Shown here: one piece after another, positions 12,197 to 23,828 of the stretch | How the letters are laid out: each line of letters opens with the position of its first letter | How positions within the stretch are numbered: position 1 is the stretch's first letter | Source: Dichotomocladium elegans | Taxonomy: Eukaryota; Mucoromycota; Mucoromycetes; Mucorales; Lichtheimiaceae | Length of the DNA: 64,000 nucleotides | Direction of reading: 5' to 3' | Assembly: GCA_025716815.1 (NCBI GenBank) | Contig: JAIXMN010000036.1 | Location: 248,001-312,000 of the forward strand | Position numbers and translations under genes: made by a program | The notes under the pieces: generated by a model | Told to the model about the DNA's origin: nothing | The model's input: the letters and a program-made list of their open reading frames with translations, nothing else | The model's database searches: none

Positions 12197-14395
12197 ATGG
12201 CCCAACCCCACCGCCCCGTCATTCCCGAAGGCATGCGCACTGGCCACAGCATTGACCGCACTGGCCGTATAATTGGGGTGAAATCGTCCATACGGGGCAT
12301 CGGCTGGCGACAGCAGTACCGTGAACGTCTGTATCAGTTGGTTGACCTTGTCCACAACACCACAACACAGGCGTACGCGTTCGCCAAATATATTTTCATC
12401 AACGAGGCAGCGCGCGATCCAACTTTTAACATCCAGGAAAACATCACGGAGAAGTTCTTTTCAGAAGTTTGGCTCTCCATGGTTAACAAAGCCGAACGCC
12501 GCACCCAAGGTGAAACTGTCCGCATCCGAGAACTAATTAATCGCCACAAGGATGAGTACCTTCGGATATCCGGATACGACAGGCCTGCGTTCCCTTATTC
12601 CCAGCAATGTTCTTCTTACGAAGGCACCAAGATTTATACTGCTTACGTGAATAATGTCCACATGCGGTTCGGGCAACACCTTCGGCGTGTCATCAATGTC
12701 ATCCTGAATCTTCGTCAGCGAAAAGCCGACCGCAAGCGAGAGTTAATCGCACAGGGCCTAAGCCCCGATCAAGTACACCAGGACCTTTATGAAACCATCA
12801 CCCGGCATGCCACAGGATTCAAGCTAGCAATTGCCCGTCGAGGTGTTTTGAGGGAAGACATTAATGCCGAACCTGGATTTCTTCGGGAAGCATACGATAT
12901 CCTACAACCTGTCTTAAACGCTTACCCCCGAAACCACCAATTCCAACACCAGAGTATCTATTACGACGCCAAGGCCAATCCTGTTAAGCATTTCAACGCC
13001 TTCTTCCAGCTTGCACGCGTTTGTCAACAGAACGGAATACGCGGATTCAACTGTTTTCCACTTTGTCGCTCGTGGTCACCATGCTACATGGAGATCGATA
13101 CGAAAATCCTTTGCTACCATATCCTGGGCTGCAAAATGGAATCCCACACAAGCAATATGGAGTACTGGAGACGTGTTGTAAACCTGGAATCAAGAGCTTT
13201 CAAACCCCAAGAATCCGAGCTGCTCCAATTCCGTGGGACTATTCACACTGACGGCGTCGGTGTTACTGTGTTCAAGAAGACAAATGGCCTTCAATCGGGT
13301 TTCGGACAGAGATTTGGCATCCAGAGCGAAGATATCGAATACGTCACCCCACAGATAGTCCGGAACGAAGACTATAGAGGACAATGGGTCACCATTGATC
13401 CTGGCAGAAGGGACCTGTTGTATTGCGTTCATGAGAACTCGTCACCCGACAACCACCAGACCTTCCGATATACAAAGCAGCTTCAAGATCATACACGGAA
13501 GACCAAACGGTACCGCAGACTCCGAGAACGACTCAAGTTAGAGCGACCCGAGGTCGCGTTGGCTGAGCAGAATCTATCTCAATTTCAAAGTCATACGCTT
13601 TCCGTGCCCAACTACGACGGATACCTCGCCGCCAAGAATCGGGTCTCTGTAGTTCTCAAGTCTTTCTACGCGACAACCACTACGAACCACCCGAACCCGC
13701 AATTTCTTTTTCGAAAACTTCGCCTGTCAGCGTTTTACAAGAAGCAGCAAGCAGATGAAAAGCTTCTCGACTCTTTGAATGCGAAGTTTGGCAGTAGGTC
13801 CGTTTTCGTGATGGGAAATTGGTCTGCGCCGCATACAAGATATCACGAGCCTATCCGTGGTGTCGGCTTCCGGCGGCTGTTGAAGAAGAACAATTGCAAT
13901 GTTTATTTGATCGACGAGTACAAGACAAGCAAGTGCTGCCCTGTATGTGACAATGAAAACCTTGCTACCTTTAAAATGGTTCCTAATCCACGCCCATATC
14001 GACGACCCGACAATCCGCTCACGATCTGCCATGGCCTGCTACGGTATGAAGGACGGGCATGTCGTGTTATATTTCCAAAAGATTATAATACAGTATTTTG
14101 ATGTTTCAATAGATGCACAAATCAAAACTGTACAGCAGGCATGGCAGAGGGTGTTTGTCAACCAAGGTTATGGAACCGGGATCTGGCGGCGGCTCTCAAC
14201 ATGCATCATATCCTCCGGGGTCTTCGGGAAGACGGTATCATCCCAGCAAGGTTCCAGAGAAGAAATGCTGCACAAGCATCCGCAGCTGGTGGAAGGCCAC
14301 ACTCACCTGAACCAGAGCAGCGCAGCGTGAGACTACGACGGGCAAGGCCAGGAATGCCACGAGGTGCACGCTCTGGCGGGTCGAGACGACCGTAA
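12197..14395 (+). CDS. Fanzor: eukaryotic TnpB-like RNA-guided DNA endonuclease, apparently intact
   Basis: Two exons (12197-14043 and 14113-14395) joined across a 69-bp GT-AG intron give 709 residues. The C-terminal half is a split RuvC nuclease with a zinc ribbon. RuvC-I is VTIDPGRRDL (Asp401). The RuvC-II-like Glu is in LIDEYKTSKCCPVC (Glu574), next to the ribbon as in Fanzor proteins rather than in the usual TnpB position. Zinc ligands are C581/C584 and, in CHGLLRC, C611/C617. RuvC-III is LWNRDLAAALNM (Asp639). The large N-terminal part should hold the WED/REC-like RNA and DNA binding regions, and an Arg-rich tail could be a nuclear signal. The start ATG sits in a good context (CACCAAATGG). 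The family cuts DNA guided by an RNA made from the element's 3' end. Activity here is inferred from the intact motifs. Confidence 0.9.
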
Positions 14396-14490
14396 CCCCA
14401 ACCAAGAATTTTCCGCGTCAGTTATCGCTGACGCACCCAGGATAACCACAGCCCTTCGGGGCAAGTCCCCCTTCCTTTGGAAGGACGGTG
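14396..14490 (+). ncRNA. Candidate Fanzor guide-RNA scaffold (omega/fRNA-like hairpins)
   Basis: Directly after the Fanzor stop are three strong hairpins. At 14415-14434 a perfect 7-bp stem GCGTCAG/CTGACGC encloses loop TTATCG. At 14451-14462 GCCC/GGGC encloses a TTCG tetraloop. At 14470-14484 CCTTCC/GGAAGG encloses TTT. The first two recur after Fanzor copy 2 with changes that keep pairing (see 38836-38877). TnpB guide RNAs are made from the 3' end of the gene plus its downstream flank, so the location fits. The ends of the RNA and the guide segment cannot be read from sequence alone. Confidence 0.55.
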
Positions 14491-14604
14491 TGTTGTAAGT
14501 CAACGGGATTGGAGAAGGCGTAGTGTTTTCTGCTGACTAACAGGGTTTCATCCATGGATGCGAAATCTTTTTACCTATTGATACGACAAATTTATATAAT
14601 TCTA

Positions 14605-14634
14605 TGCGACATTTATTTTTGAAAATAAAGTATA
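14605..14634. repeat. Right terminal inverted repeat of composite element copy 1
   Basis: TGCGACATTTATTTTTGAAA leads on to ATAAAGTATA. Its reverse complement matches the right end of copy 2 (38725-38745) over the core TATTTTCAAAAATAAAT and resembles the left end at 10739. Confidence 0.6.
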
Positions 14635-14640
14635 GCCATA

Positions 14641-17600
14641 CGTAATATGATACTTTATTAACTTTTAACCGTCGCCGTCCACAAGATGGATGCTATCTCT
14701 GTTTGATGTGTTTTTTTTTCTTCCAAGTCATTCCACTCTACCGGTCAAAGTTCATCGGTAGGTCACCTTCCTCCTTCACGGGAAGAGGGATCTAACGTCG
14801 ACTCGGGTACAGTAAGAACTTCCATGACTTTTTGCTCTTACCTCAACACTTGAATGTATACATCATCTTTCAGCCAAGTCCGGCAATGGATTATTGGCTG
14901 GGTGTGTTGCGATGGTGTAAATTTAATGATAATCCAAGCAAAGTGGTATCCGTTCGCAGTACCGGCAATATTACACTTTCGCAATGACAGTGTATACATA
15001 ATAGATCGCAGTCCGCTTTTTGCCATCGTCAGCATTCGTGAAATCCGCGGATATCAGATCACCACCTTGTTTGAGTACTGTAAGTATAAAACAGAGTGGA
15101 CGATACCAGACAATGGTTCTGGTGTTATGGAAGAAGCTTTAGTAAGATATATTACTGTTTGTAAGTTGACATTTGGGTAATGGATTGCAGCTCAATGCTT
15201 CTTAAGACGGAATGATCATTTTTTGGCCATCGTTTTCACACACACACACACACACGGTAGGTAACCCTTTTGTGCGAGTTTAAAAAACCGATACACCTTC
15301 TGAACGTATTGTAGCACGCTATGATTAGTTCCTAAATCGGACCCATGTTTTTTTAGCCAGACCACGTCAATGTCTTTCATTCCCTGTGAACAGCCGGCTA
15401 TTTTGCAAGTCAATGAGGGTCTAAAAGAAGCATTTAGGAATGTAAACTGCTAAGCGGCCCCTACCAATTTACAGTAGCAAGGAAGATATAAGCTACTGCC
15501 TCTTAACACACATATATATATTATCTTATAAAAAGAATATATCAGGTTTTCGAAACATATAGTCCATTCACTTGTTTTTGTTCGATATGTGCAGCAGCGG
15601 GATAAACAGTAGTTAATATGTGCAATGCCTGCCGTGCGTTGCTCGGTCGCGCAAGTTAAACGTGCACAGACACAGACACAAACACGCACTCAGACTCCCA
15701 CACAGAGCGAGACGCCATTGTGGATATGTGCACAGATAATATTGTAAACTCCCTATTTCTACTCAAACCATGGGTACAATCCTTCCACCTAATGCAGATA
15801 CGTAGCACAGTAGAACAAAAAAAAAACGATCAAAGGGATTGGCGTGTGCTCTAGAGTGCTTCCACGTACTGTATATATCAAATTGGATGGAATTCCTCTT
15901 AAATGTGAGTGATTTGCACATCTGGAAATGTATCCATCATTGTTGCGCGTTCAACAAACAACATACTTGTGAACTGTAAGGTCGTACAACTTAAAGGTGG
16001 TACCAGCCTCATTATTTGCTATTAAAAGCACTCGGATCGTCTTACCAATCGTTTCCATCGGAGAAAGAAGCAGGTGATGAAAGTTTTTATCTCCTCTCCA
16101 CCCCCCATGACTGAGATCATTCACCGACCGGGTGGACTCTTCTTTTTCTTTTTCGGTACAAACCTTATTGCAACACTCAAAAAAGTGAGGGTACACATCG
16201 CCCTATGAAAAAGAAAAAAAGAGCTCGTGATGATACTTCATGAAAGCGTTGCGATTTGATTCTTTTCTATCCTCCATATACTAGCAAGTCTCTATATGCA
16301 TTAATGTGAAGGATTAGGGATAGATGCGTTGTGTGCGTGTTTACATCTTGTATCTGCAGTTATTGTGATTTACCTTCGTTTATTCAACACGAATCTTAGT
16401 TTAGAATCACTTCGGGTTATTGATGAGCCAGCATAGCTCTGTCGTCGTAGTTTACTTTTTAATATCACCTACGTATAAATCATGCAAGTGGCCATTTCTA
16501 TGATAAAGTATCAGAGTAAGGGTAAGATGTATTTGGTTCGGGATATTTTTTGCTCCCAAAATGGCCCGTGATAATACGATTGTCCCACGGAAGAAAGACT
16601 ATCCCAGGTGATTTGGCCATTGTGTCTGTATTGCGTCGGCTGTAACGTTACCTGATCATCTGTGGCAGAATTTCACAAGGGTGCACGCACGGTCCACTGG
16701 TAAAATCATTATTGATTGGATTGATAGGATATATGCATATCACCGAAGACAGTGAACGTTTGGTTGAACAATAACCTACTTGTTCAATCTACCATATGCG
16801 ATTCTGCTGCTATCGTAGTAGTTGATTGTCAACAGTATGTGCGTACGTGCATGTGCTGGCAAACGCAAAGTATAAAAGAATAAATAAAGTCTCTCTTTTC
16901 CTATTGGTTGAAAAAGACAATCAATGCTCTGATCACCGAACAATGCGATTTAGTAACGTTCATCGTGGCCTATCGTCTTCTCTTCCAATGTTGATCGCAT
17001 CCCCTATCAGCGTCACAACACACTTTTGAAATATATTATATATATCTTTGATGCCTATCTGCACGGCGCAACTCCCCCTCCGGATATATGCATGGTGGGT
17101 GGCGTGTCGAATATTTAGGAGGGGCATGTCCTTGAGAGAGGGCGTGTGCATATATATGAAATCACGTTTCACGCTCTATACACCGTATAAATTCCATCTG
17201 CGCACTCGACACGGTCATTCCCACAATATAAGGGCTGCCTGGCATGTGCATGTTTCCCGGCGATATAATCCCACCAACCAATTAGGTTTACTGTAGTCAT
17301 ACCAGCAAGTTTTCACTGCTGCCACATAGCGATAGCAGCTTTTTTTTTGGGGGGGGGTGTTGTGCTTCTGGCAAGCTCTCTTTTATTTCTTGTGATACAG
17401 TCCCACGTTGTTTACACGGGTAAAAAATGTAACCACAGTCGGTTTCTCCCACGTGTTGTTTCACTCTCAGCATTCCGTCTAATAGAACCTGGCGGTTCCG
17501 CGTCTCGGTCTGTCTCTGATACGACGCAGATCTGTATAGCAGCTACCCACCAGCGTCTAAGCATGCTCAAGCTCTTGTTGGGAGCGTCGTTGTGTGAAGT

Positions 17601-18309
17601 TAGATGGTAGAGGAATGTAGTAGAACCATAATTTTGATGTGGATATTTTTAATATGGAGGAAGTCTGCCATCAGCAACCTTATATGGATATAGTGTAAAG
17701 CGGTTTCGTTTTGGGTTGGACAAGGTGTGCCACGTTGTCTATGTGATATCCATCCTCACTCAGCTCCGCCCAACTAATAGCGTTACTTCCTATTTATTCT
17801 CTCTTTCTGAAAGTGCGCTCTTTGGTCCTCGGAAGAGGGGAGAGGGGAGAGCCATGTGTGTATAGCTGACACATGTAAGCAATTCCAACGTACTGCGTTG
17901 ACCCCTAAGTCGACGTTCCTAACATGTGTAGTGTTATTGGACATAAAAAAGGGAGGGGGGCAATGGCCGAGGAACATTGAAAAAAGAGAGAAGACCTCTG
18001 ACCATATTGAGCCAAGACGCACATGGCGGTGTCCTAATCATTTTAATGCATTCCCCATCCGCCCACCCATACGATTTTTTGGGTGGTGATCATTTGGTCA
18101 GCAATCCCATCCTATTTAAAAGCTCGTGTTTCCCTCCACCAACCCCCCCAAATCTCCTTTTTCTCTTTTTGATTGCTTCTTCTACTTCAAATCTGCGCTT
18201 GCCATCAGCACATCCAAAATAACGAACAGCTAAAAAAGAGACAGCAAAAGATATAAACAAAAACATCCCTTACCAAGCCAAACCGACCATTTGTCATAAA
18301 TTACTCAAC
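14641..18309. other. Long region without a recognised gene
   Basis: I could not support a gene over 3.6 kb. One frame (14854-15180) looks protein-like in composition but has no family I recognise, and its flanking frames are full of stops. A (CA)n tract lies at about 15237-15254. A poly-T/poly-G junction is at 17340-17358. A TATTTAAAA element near 18112 may serve the kinase gene at 18310. The region may hold old transposon or retroelement debris. Confidence 0.4.
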
Positions 18310-20006
18310 ATGCTCCACTGCATGACAGCCTATCCCATCAACAACAGCAACGCAAAAGCATCCGCGATGCTGCAATCATCCAAAGACACCTCCAGCAGGG
18401 TAAATATATCCTTCGTTTATAAGCCTGTCCTTTTCCGCATGACGCTCATTAGCCGCACACCATACAAACAGCGCAATCCTGGGCTCCTGTGCTCAAAGCG
18501 GTCATCATTAGGAAATCTTAGAAAATCAAAGTCGTCGTCAACCACGCCAGATCGTCGACCCAGGTCTGCTTCTGCGCCTCGAAAACCTTCCGACCTTATG
18601 ACAGTCGACATGACCATGAAGCGTCGTTCCACAGGCTGTCTACGTCGTCAATCTTTTATGAACGCATCCACCAAGTCATCTGTGAACGGTGGGCCTGCCA
18701 AGGTAAAAAGGGAAAGGATCTGCTATTTTTATCCCCACCCCCTCACCGACAACAAACACCATCACATTTTAGGAGGTGTGGCGTCCTCCAGGATTCTATG
18801 AAATCCCCGACATTCTCGGCAACGCATTTCTAAAGCCTGAGCCACCCGCCTCATCCGAGAAGACGTTCAGTCTTCGTCCTTACACGCCTAGCAAACACAT
18901 CTCAAAGAAGCCCTGGTTACCTGTCGGTCCCCAGCCAGATATTCCACAACTACCTCCCCTGGTCCGCACAGAAAACGAGTTTGAGCGAAAAATGCGTAAA
19001 GCTATCCCAAAAGTCCAGGTATCGACCCTCGATCCTCGCAACAAGTATGCCGATCTCAAGGAAATTGGCACAGGGTATGTTATACATGCATCCACACACT
19101 CTCTCCTTTGACATGGGACTTATTTCCCTCTGTTTTGTAGCGTGAATGGTTCCGTTGTTCGCGTTAGCCACCGATATAAGAAGAACTTATTGTTGGCAAT
19201 CAAGCGCTGCCGACTTGACCCTGACCGAGAATACAGGGCAGCTATTGTGCGCGAGCTCCGTATTATGGCATCTGGCCATGCCAATCTCATCCGTCTTCGT
19301 GAAGTCACATTATGGCGAGACGATGTTTGGATCGCAATGGACCTGATGCGCTGTTCGGTTTTTGCAGTGCTTTGCCAGCGAGGAATTCCAGAAGAATACA
19401 CCATCTACATCACCTGCGAGGTCCTTAAGGCGCTTGTCTATCTTCACTCTAAAGGTTTCATCCATCGCGATATTAAATGCGAGAACCTTTTGCTTGGCTG
19501 GAACGGCGAAGTCAAAGTTGGTAAGTGCGAATGAATTTAGTACGCTATCGGTGGTACTCATTCAATCAATTGGTTTCGAATGGATAGCCGACTTTGGCCT
19601 TGCAACACGTACTAACCGGCGCAACTACGAGCGACTCGGAACAAGCAAATGGATGTCACCTGAAGTGATCCGCGAAGACTATTATGACGAGAAGATTGAC
19701 ATGTGGTCTCTCGGTATCACCATTATTGAGATGATGGACCGGGTCCCTCCCCATTACCTCATCAAGGACGAGATGGAGCTCTTTGCCACTATCCTCAGCG
19801 AGCCCTCACCGACATTCACGTACAGCTACCCAACTATGTACATGCGTGGCCTTGTTGCATGGCTGCTCGAGGAGATTCCGCAGTCTCGCCCCTCTGCGAA
19901 GGATGTCCTTGCCGAAATCGATGCTCATGTCCAAGGGCGGCTCCTCCGTTGCGCAAGCATTGCGGAGACTGCACGTTTTGTCAACTACGTCTTACCGCCG
20001 GCATAA
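18310..20006 (+). CDS. STE20/PAK-like protein kinase
   Basis: Four exons (about 18310-18702, 18773-19075, 19140-19520, 19588-20006). The first exon encodes a basic Ser-rich leader (RSASAPRKPSD). The kinase domain then runs from KEIGTGVNGSVV (Gly-rich loop) through LAIKRCRLD (VAIK lysine), HRDIKCENLLL (catalytic loop), VADFGLATR (DFG) and GTSKWMSPEV (activation-segment end, Ser-Pro-Glu in place of Ala-Pro-Glu) to DMWSLGITIIEMMDRVPPHY and an arginine in SRPSAKDVL. All catalytic residues are present. The IEM..R.PP pattern is that of the STE20/PAK group. No CRIB or PH domain is visible upstream, so a PAK-like or orphan STE20 kinase is the safest call. The exon junctions restore VKVADFG exactly. 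Confidence 0.85.
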
Positions 20007-20991
20007 GCGACAAACAGCACGAAGCGCATCTCTTTTTCTTTCTCTTCTTATACCCCCGACCCAAGACCATACGCCCAAAACAAAATTATCTCCACATTTT
20101 TACAGCGGCTGGAAGAAGAGGAAGACGAACGAAATTCGTTTAGACGATGAGTCTAGTTGAATGGCGTCTCTTGCTCTCTTGCAGTTGCTCTATTGCATCC
20201 AACCTTTCTGTGTTTCTTTTCCTTCTCTTAAGCACTCCACCGGTTCATCACCTTATAATCATGAAACACCGCACTTATGATCACAACCTAAAATATCTTG
20301 TGTATGATTTTGCTCTATCATCCAAACCCAACCTGCTTATAATCTACAGTACTATTGTTTTTTGTAATCCTCAACGCTACTCTTTACTGAACGCATTACG
20401 CTAACACGTGAATAAAAAAAGAGTCGACCTCATGGTTGGCTTTCTTTTTGGTTTAAATCAGCTTATCAGTTTTGAATTGGGCAACCGAAGCCTCGGTCTC
20501 GATACCCGGCTTCCCAAGAACATGTTTCGTACCTCTCTCGGATCACGCCATGATGGCGTGGAATTCAGACCCCCTTTTGATCCTTTGGCATATCCGCTCA
20601 AGGCGCAATCCAATATTTGGATTATTTCCTGATCTCTAACGCAGTTCGTTTTCGTTCAGTTGACCCGAGTCAATTTATGTACGGTGGTCAACCTGATCGT
20701 CTGAAGCGTTTGTTTCTGAAGGGGCATCCTCCATTTCCCCGTTCCCCTTGCTGCGTCGTAGTATCAAGTAGGATATCCAAAAAGATGACGAGGTTCCCAT
20801 TTCAGACTGGGGGGGCAAGGACATGCATAAAAGATGCGCGGCGGGGATCTTTTGCCCTGATAGGAGGAGGAAAATGATTCATCCTGACTTGGAGAAAAAA
20901 AAAGTCCGCCTATCCCGATCATTTTCTTTTTTAAGATTGACATGGCCCTTATCTGGGGAGGTTACGTTCTTTCACTTTCCCTACTACCCCC
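20007..20991. other. Intergenic region before threonine deaminase
   Basis: No gene is supported. It could conceal a 5' exon of the next gene carrying a mitochondrial presequence, but I cannot identify one with confidence. Confidence 0.4.
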
Positions 20992-22849
20992 ATGTCAGAA
21001 GGCACTCGCGTTACGGTTGAACCGGATGTCCAGCAGGAGACCGGAAAGAATGTCCCCGAATCACCCGATTATCTGCGTTTGATTCTGACGTCGCGTGTCT
21101 ACGACATTGTCAAAGAAACGCCATTGCAGGAAGCTGTCAATCTCAATGCAAAGATCAACCATCCGAGCGGCGCTAAAGTTTATTTAAAGCGCGAGGATCT
21201 GCAGCCGGTATTTTCATTCAAGATTCGCGGCGCGTACAACAAGGTTGCGCATCTGACGGCAGCGGAAAAAGCAGCAGGTGTCATTGCCTGCTCAGCTGGT
21301 AAGCGTCTCTCCCCCTTCCCCAAACAAGCAAACAAACTTAGCATGCTGTTTGTGACCCAGGCAACCATGCACAAGGCGTAGCCATGGCGGCTCAGAAGCT
21401 CGGTATAAAGGCGAAGATTGTGATGCCTGCCGCATGTCCTGCGATCAAGTGGCGCAATGTCAAACGGCTGGGGGCGGAAGTTATTCTTCACGGAAGTGAT
21501 TTTGACGAGGCGAAGAAGGAGTGCGTACGGCTGATGGAAGCTGAGGGATTGACCAATATTCCACCTTACGATGATCCCTACGTGATTGCGGGTCAGGGCA
21601 CGATCGGCTTGGAGGTGTTGCGGCAGCATGATGTGAATGATATCGAGGCAGTCTACATCTGTGTGGGTGGTGGTGGTCTGATTGCGGGTATTGGTTCGTA
21701 CATCAAACGGATTGCACCTCACATCAAGATCATCGCCGTCGAGGCAAATGACGCGAATGCAATGACCATCAGTCTCGAGAAGTCGACGCGGGTGGAGCTA
21801 CAGGAGGTGGGCCTCTTTGCGGACGGCGCGGCGGTGCGCATTGTTGGCGAGGAAAACTTTCGCATTGCGCGCCAGGTGGTGGATGAGGTTATCAATGTGA
21901 CGAATGACGAGATCTGCGCTGGGATCAAGGATGTGTTTGAGGATACCCGGTCGATTTGCGAGCCGACCGGCGCCTTGGCCCTTGCGGGCGCGAAAAAGTA
22001 TCTCGCGACGCACCCGGGTGCCAAGGGCGCGCACGTGGCGATCGTCTCGGGTGCGAACGTCAACTTTGATCGCCTGCGCTTCATTAGCGAGCGTGCCGAG
22101 CTCGGTGAGCAGACCGAGGCATTCTGCAACGTCATCATCCCCGAGCGGCCCGGGAGCTTCATGCGCATGATCGAGGCGGTCATGCCGCGCGATATCACCG
22201 AGTTTTCCTACCGCTATGCGGACCCAGAAAAGGCGCGTATCTATATCAGTTTCAAGGTCCAAAATCTCGCAGAGGAATCTAAAGAGGTCATCCAACACTG
22301 GTGCGAGAATGGAATGGAGGCCTGGGACGTAAGTCACAATGAACTGGCAAAGACGCATGCCCGTTATATGATGGGAGGAGGCGGACGTGGGCGTCCACCG
22401 AAACACGAACGGGTCTTTCGATTCGGTAGGTGTTTTAACTGGGAAATAGAGGCGCCAAAGCATAGAGCGATCTCAATGGACACAGCGAGCTAACTCGGTC
22501 AAACACATATATACAGTTTTTCCTGAACGGCCTGGTGCTCTTTTGCGCTTCTTGAAAGGTCTCCGGTCTTCGTGGAATATCTCATTATTCAATTACCGAA
22601 ATCATGGTGATGGTAAGTTAAGTTTGGTGGGGGGTGGGGGGAAAGGAAAGAGAGGTGCTTCCACCCCCCCACCTTTATATATATATATATATAAAGCTAA
22701 TGGGAATTGTGACAGATATGGGCAAGGTCTTGGTTGGTGTTCAGGTGCCCCCAGAAGATAATGAAGCATTCAACGAGTTCTTAAGACAGTTAAATTACTT
22801 CCACGTGGAAGAGACAGACAACATTGTATACAAGACATTCCTGCAGTAG
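20992..22849 (+). CDS. ILV1: Biosynthetic threonine deaminase (threonine ammonia-lyase)
   Basis: Four exons (20992-21298, 21361-22425, 22517-22612, 22716-22849) give 533 residues. The enzyme converts threonine to 2-oxobutanoate with PLP, the first step of isoleucine synthesis. SFKIRGAYN carries the PLP lysine; [10 protein letters not shown] spans the first splice; VGGGGLIAG is the phosphate-binding loop. Two C-terminal ACT-like regulatory domains begin with [10 protein letters not shown] and with [13 protein letters not shown], as in the feedback-inhibited yeast and bacterial enzymes. The ATG at 20992 starts a sequence without a mitochondrial presequence ([12 protein letters not shown]), unlike yeast Ilv1. 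Either an upstream exon is missed or targeting differs. The main exon is GC-rich relative to its neighbours and has long antisense frames, which are shadows. Confidence 0.95.
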
Positions 22850-23828
22850 ACGCTTACATACACCGTTTTCCCAAATCCCCATCCCCTTGATTTCCACGCC
22901 GCCCCATTCGTTACAGCTGTCGACTTTTTCTTATTTAACATAGATCTTCCATTTACATCGTAGTGATGCAGCTTGGATATACGGGTCATTGCGCAGATAC
23001 TGCCTTGGCTCCCACATGAGGTGATTGATATTTTAAGTAAATAGTAGGATCCCAACTAGTATCAAGTCCACGATTCGAATAGTGTTGCTTTTCAAGAATA
23101 CGAGAGAGATAACTCTTATACATCGCGGTTTCGTTTTAACTGCAGACGTCAATTTCTTTTGCTATGGATTCACCAATACTTTTTGCATGTAAAGGATGAC
23201 ATTGCCCGTCTTGTCAAGTTTTCTTAACCTGTTTTGGTATGACTTGGTCATCACATGTCAGCTTGTGTAAAAGGATTTCTGCCTTCTGATGGGGGAACGG
23301 CCACTTGCTTTTGCTGTGCTAGGTACTGAAATCTCATCAGCTGGAAAAGAGCGTGCAAGTGGAGAACAAGAAAAGTTTATACACTTTACGTGTTTACAAT
23401 AATCCATAGCTCATCAACAAGTTACCGTTTCTGAAGAATGAGGTGCGGCAGATACCATATCCTTCGTTCTTATCCCTCATGGCTTGTGAGTGCTATTGGG
23501 GCTGCCAAAAGGATCTGGACCCAGTGAGATCGATACTACTATGAAAAATTCCCATTTTCACATGGGAAACCGTTTGACCCATTTGCATTTTCTCTCTTTC
23601 TCTCTCTTGCCTCCCCCCTTTTTTCGTTTCTTTTTTTTTTTTTTCTCCTCACCCCTTCGATTGCGATCAACATTGTCTATTCCTCTCACTTCACTCTATA
23701 GGAGAAATACAAAACCCCCCCTCCGCTAGTCCTCTCTGCAGTTGACTCCTCATTTGCGAACCATTCCCGTCGTTTGCGTATTTGATCTTATCATATTCCC
23801 GTTTACTACTCCCTGAATCAAACCAGCA
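22850..23828. other. Intergenic region
   Basis: No gene is supported. It has a pyrimidine-rich stretch at about 23590-23650 and a TGACTC half-site near 23741, upstream of the J-protein gene. Confidence 0.45.

Larger units (their letters stand above)
10739..14634 (+). mobile_element. Composite Tc1/mariner-type element carrying a Fanzor gene (copy 1)
   Basis: About 3.9 kb bounded by related AT-rich inverted ends. The left end begins TAGCCATTTTTCAAAATC and the right end, read inward, begins TACTTTATTTTCAAAAAT. Both lead into AAA(T)GTCGCA. Between them, in order on the + strand, lie a decayed HTH transposase, a nested MITE, an intact Fanzor gene and conserved hairpins. The termini fall at TA dinucleotides, as expected for Tc1/mariner elements. 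A second copy with the same order lies inverted at 38.7-42.3 kb. The boundaries are read by eye and the left end is the less certain one. Confidence 0.6.

Noticed and set aside
12197..14395. Bacterial contamination carrying a TnpB
   Set aside because: The gene has a GT-AG intron at a conserved codon, sits between fungal genes, has the Fanzor-type shifted Glu, and has a decayed relative 25 kb away.
18398..18451. Intron at the start of the kinase gene (GT at 18400, AG at 18451)
   Set aside because: Removing it shifts the frame into an early stop, while reading through stays open to the next clear donor.
21719..22463. Long minus-strand ORFs opposite ILV1
   Set aside because: They mirror the GC-rich codons of a certain gene and have no recognisable domain.
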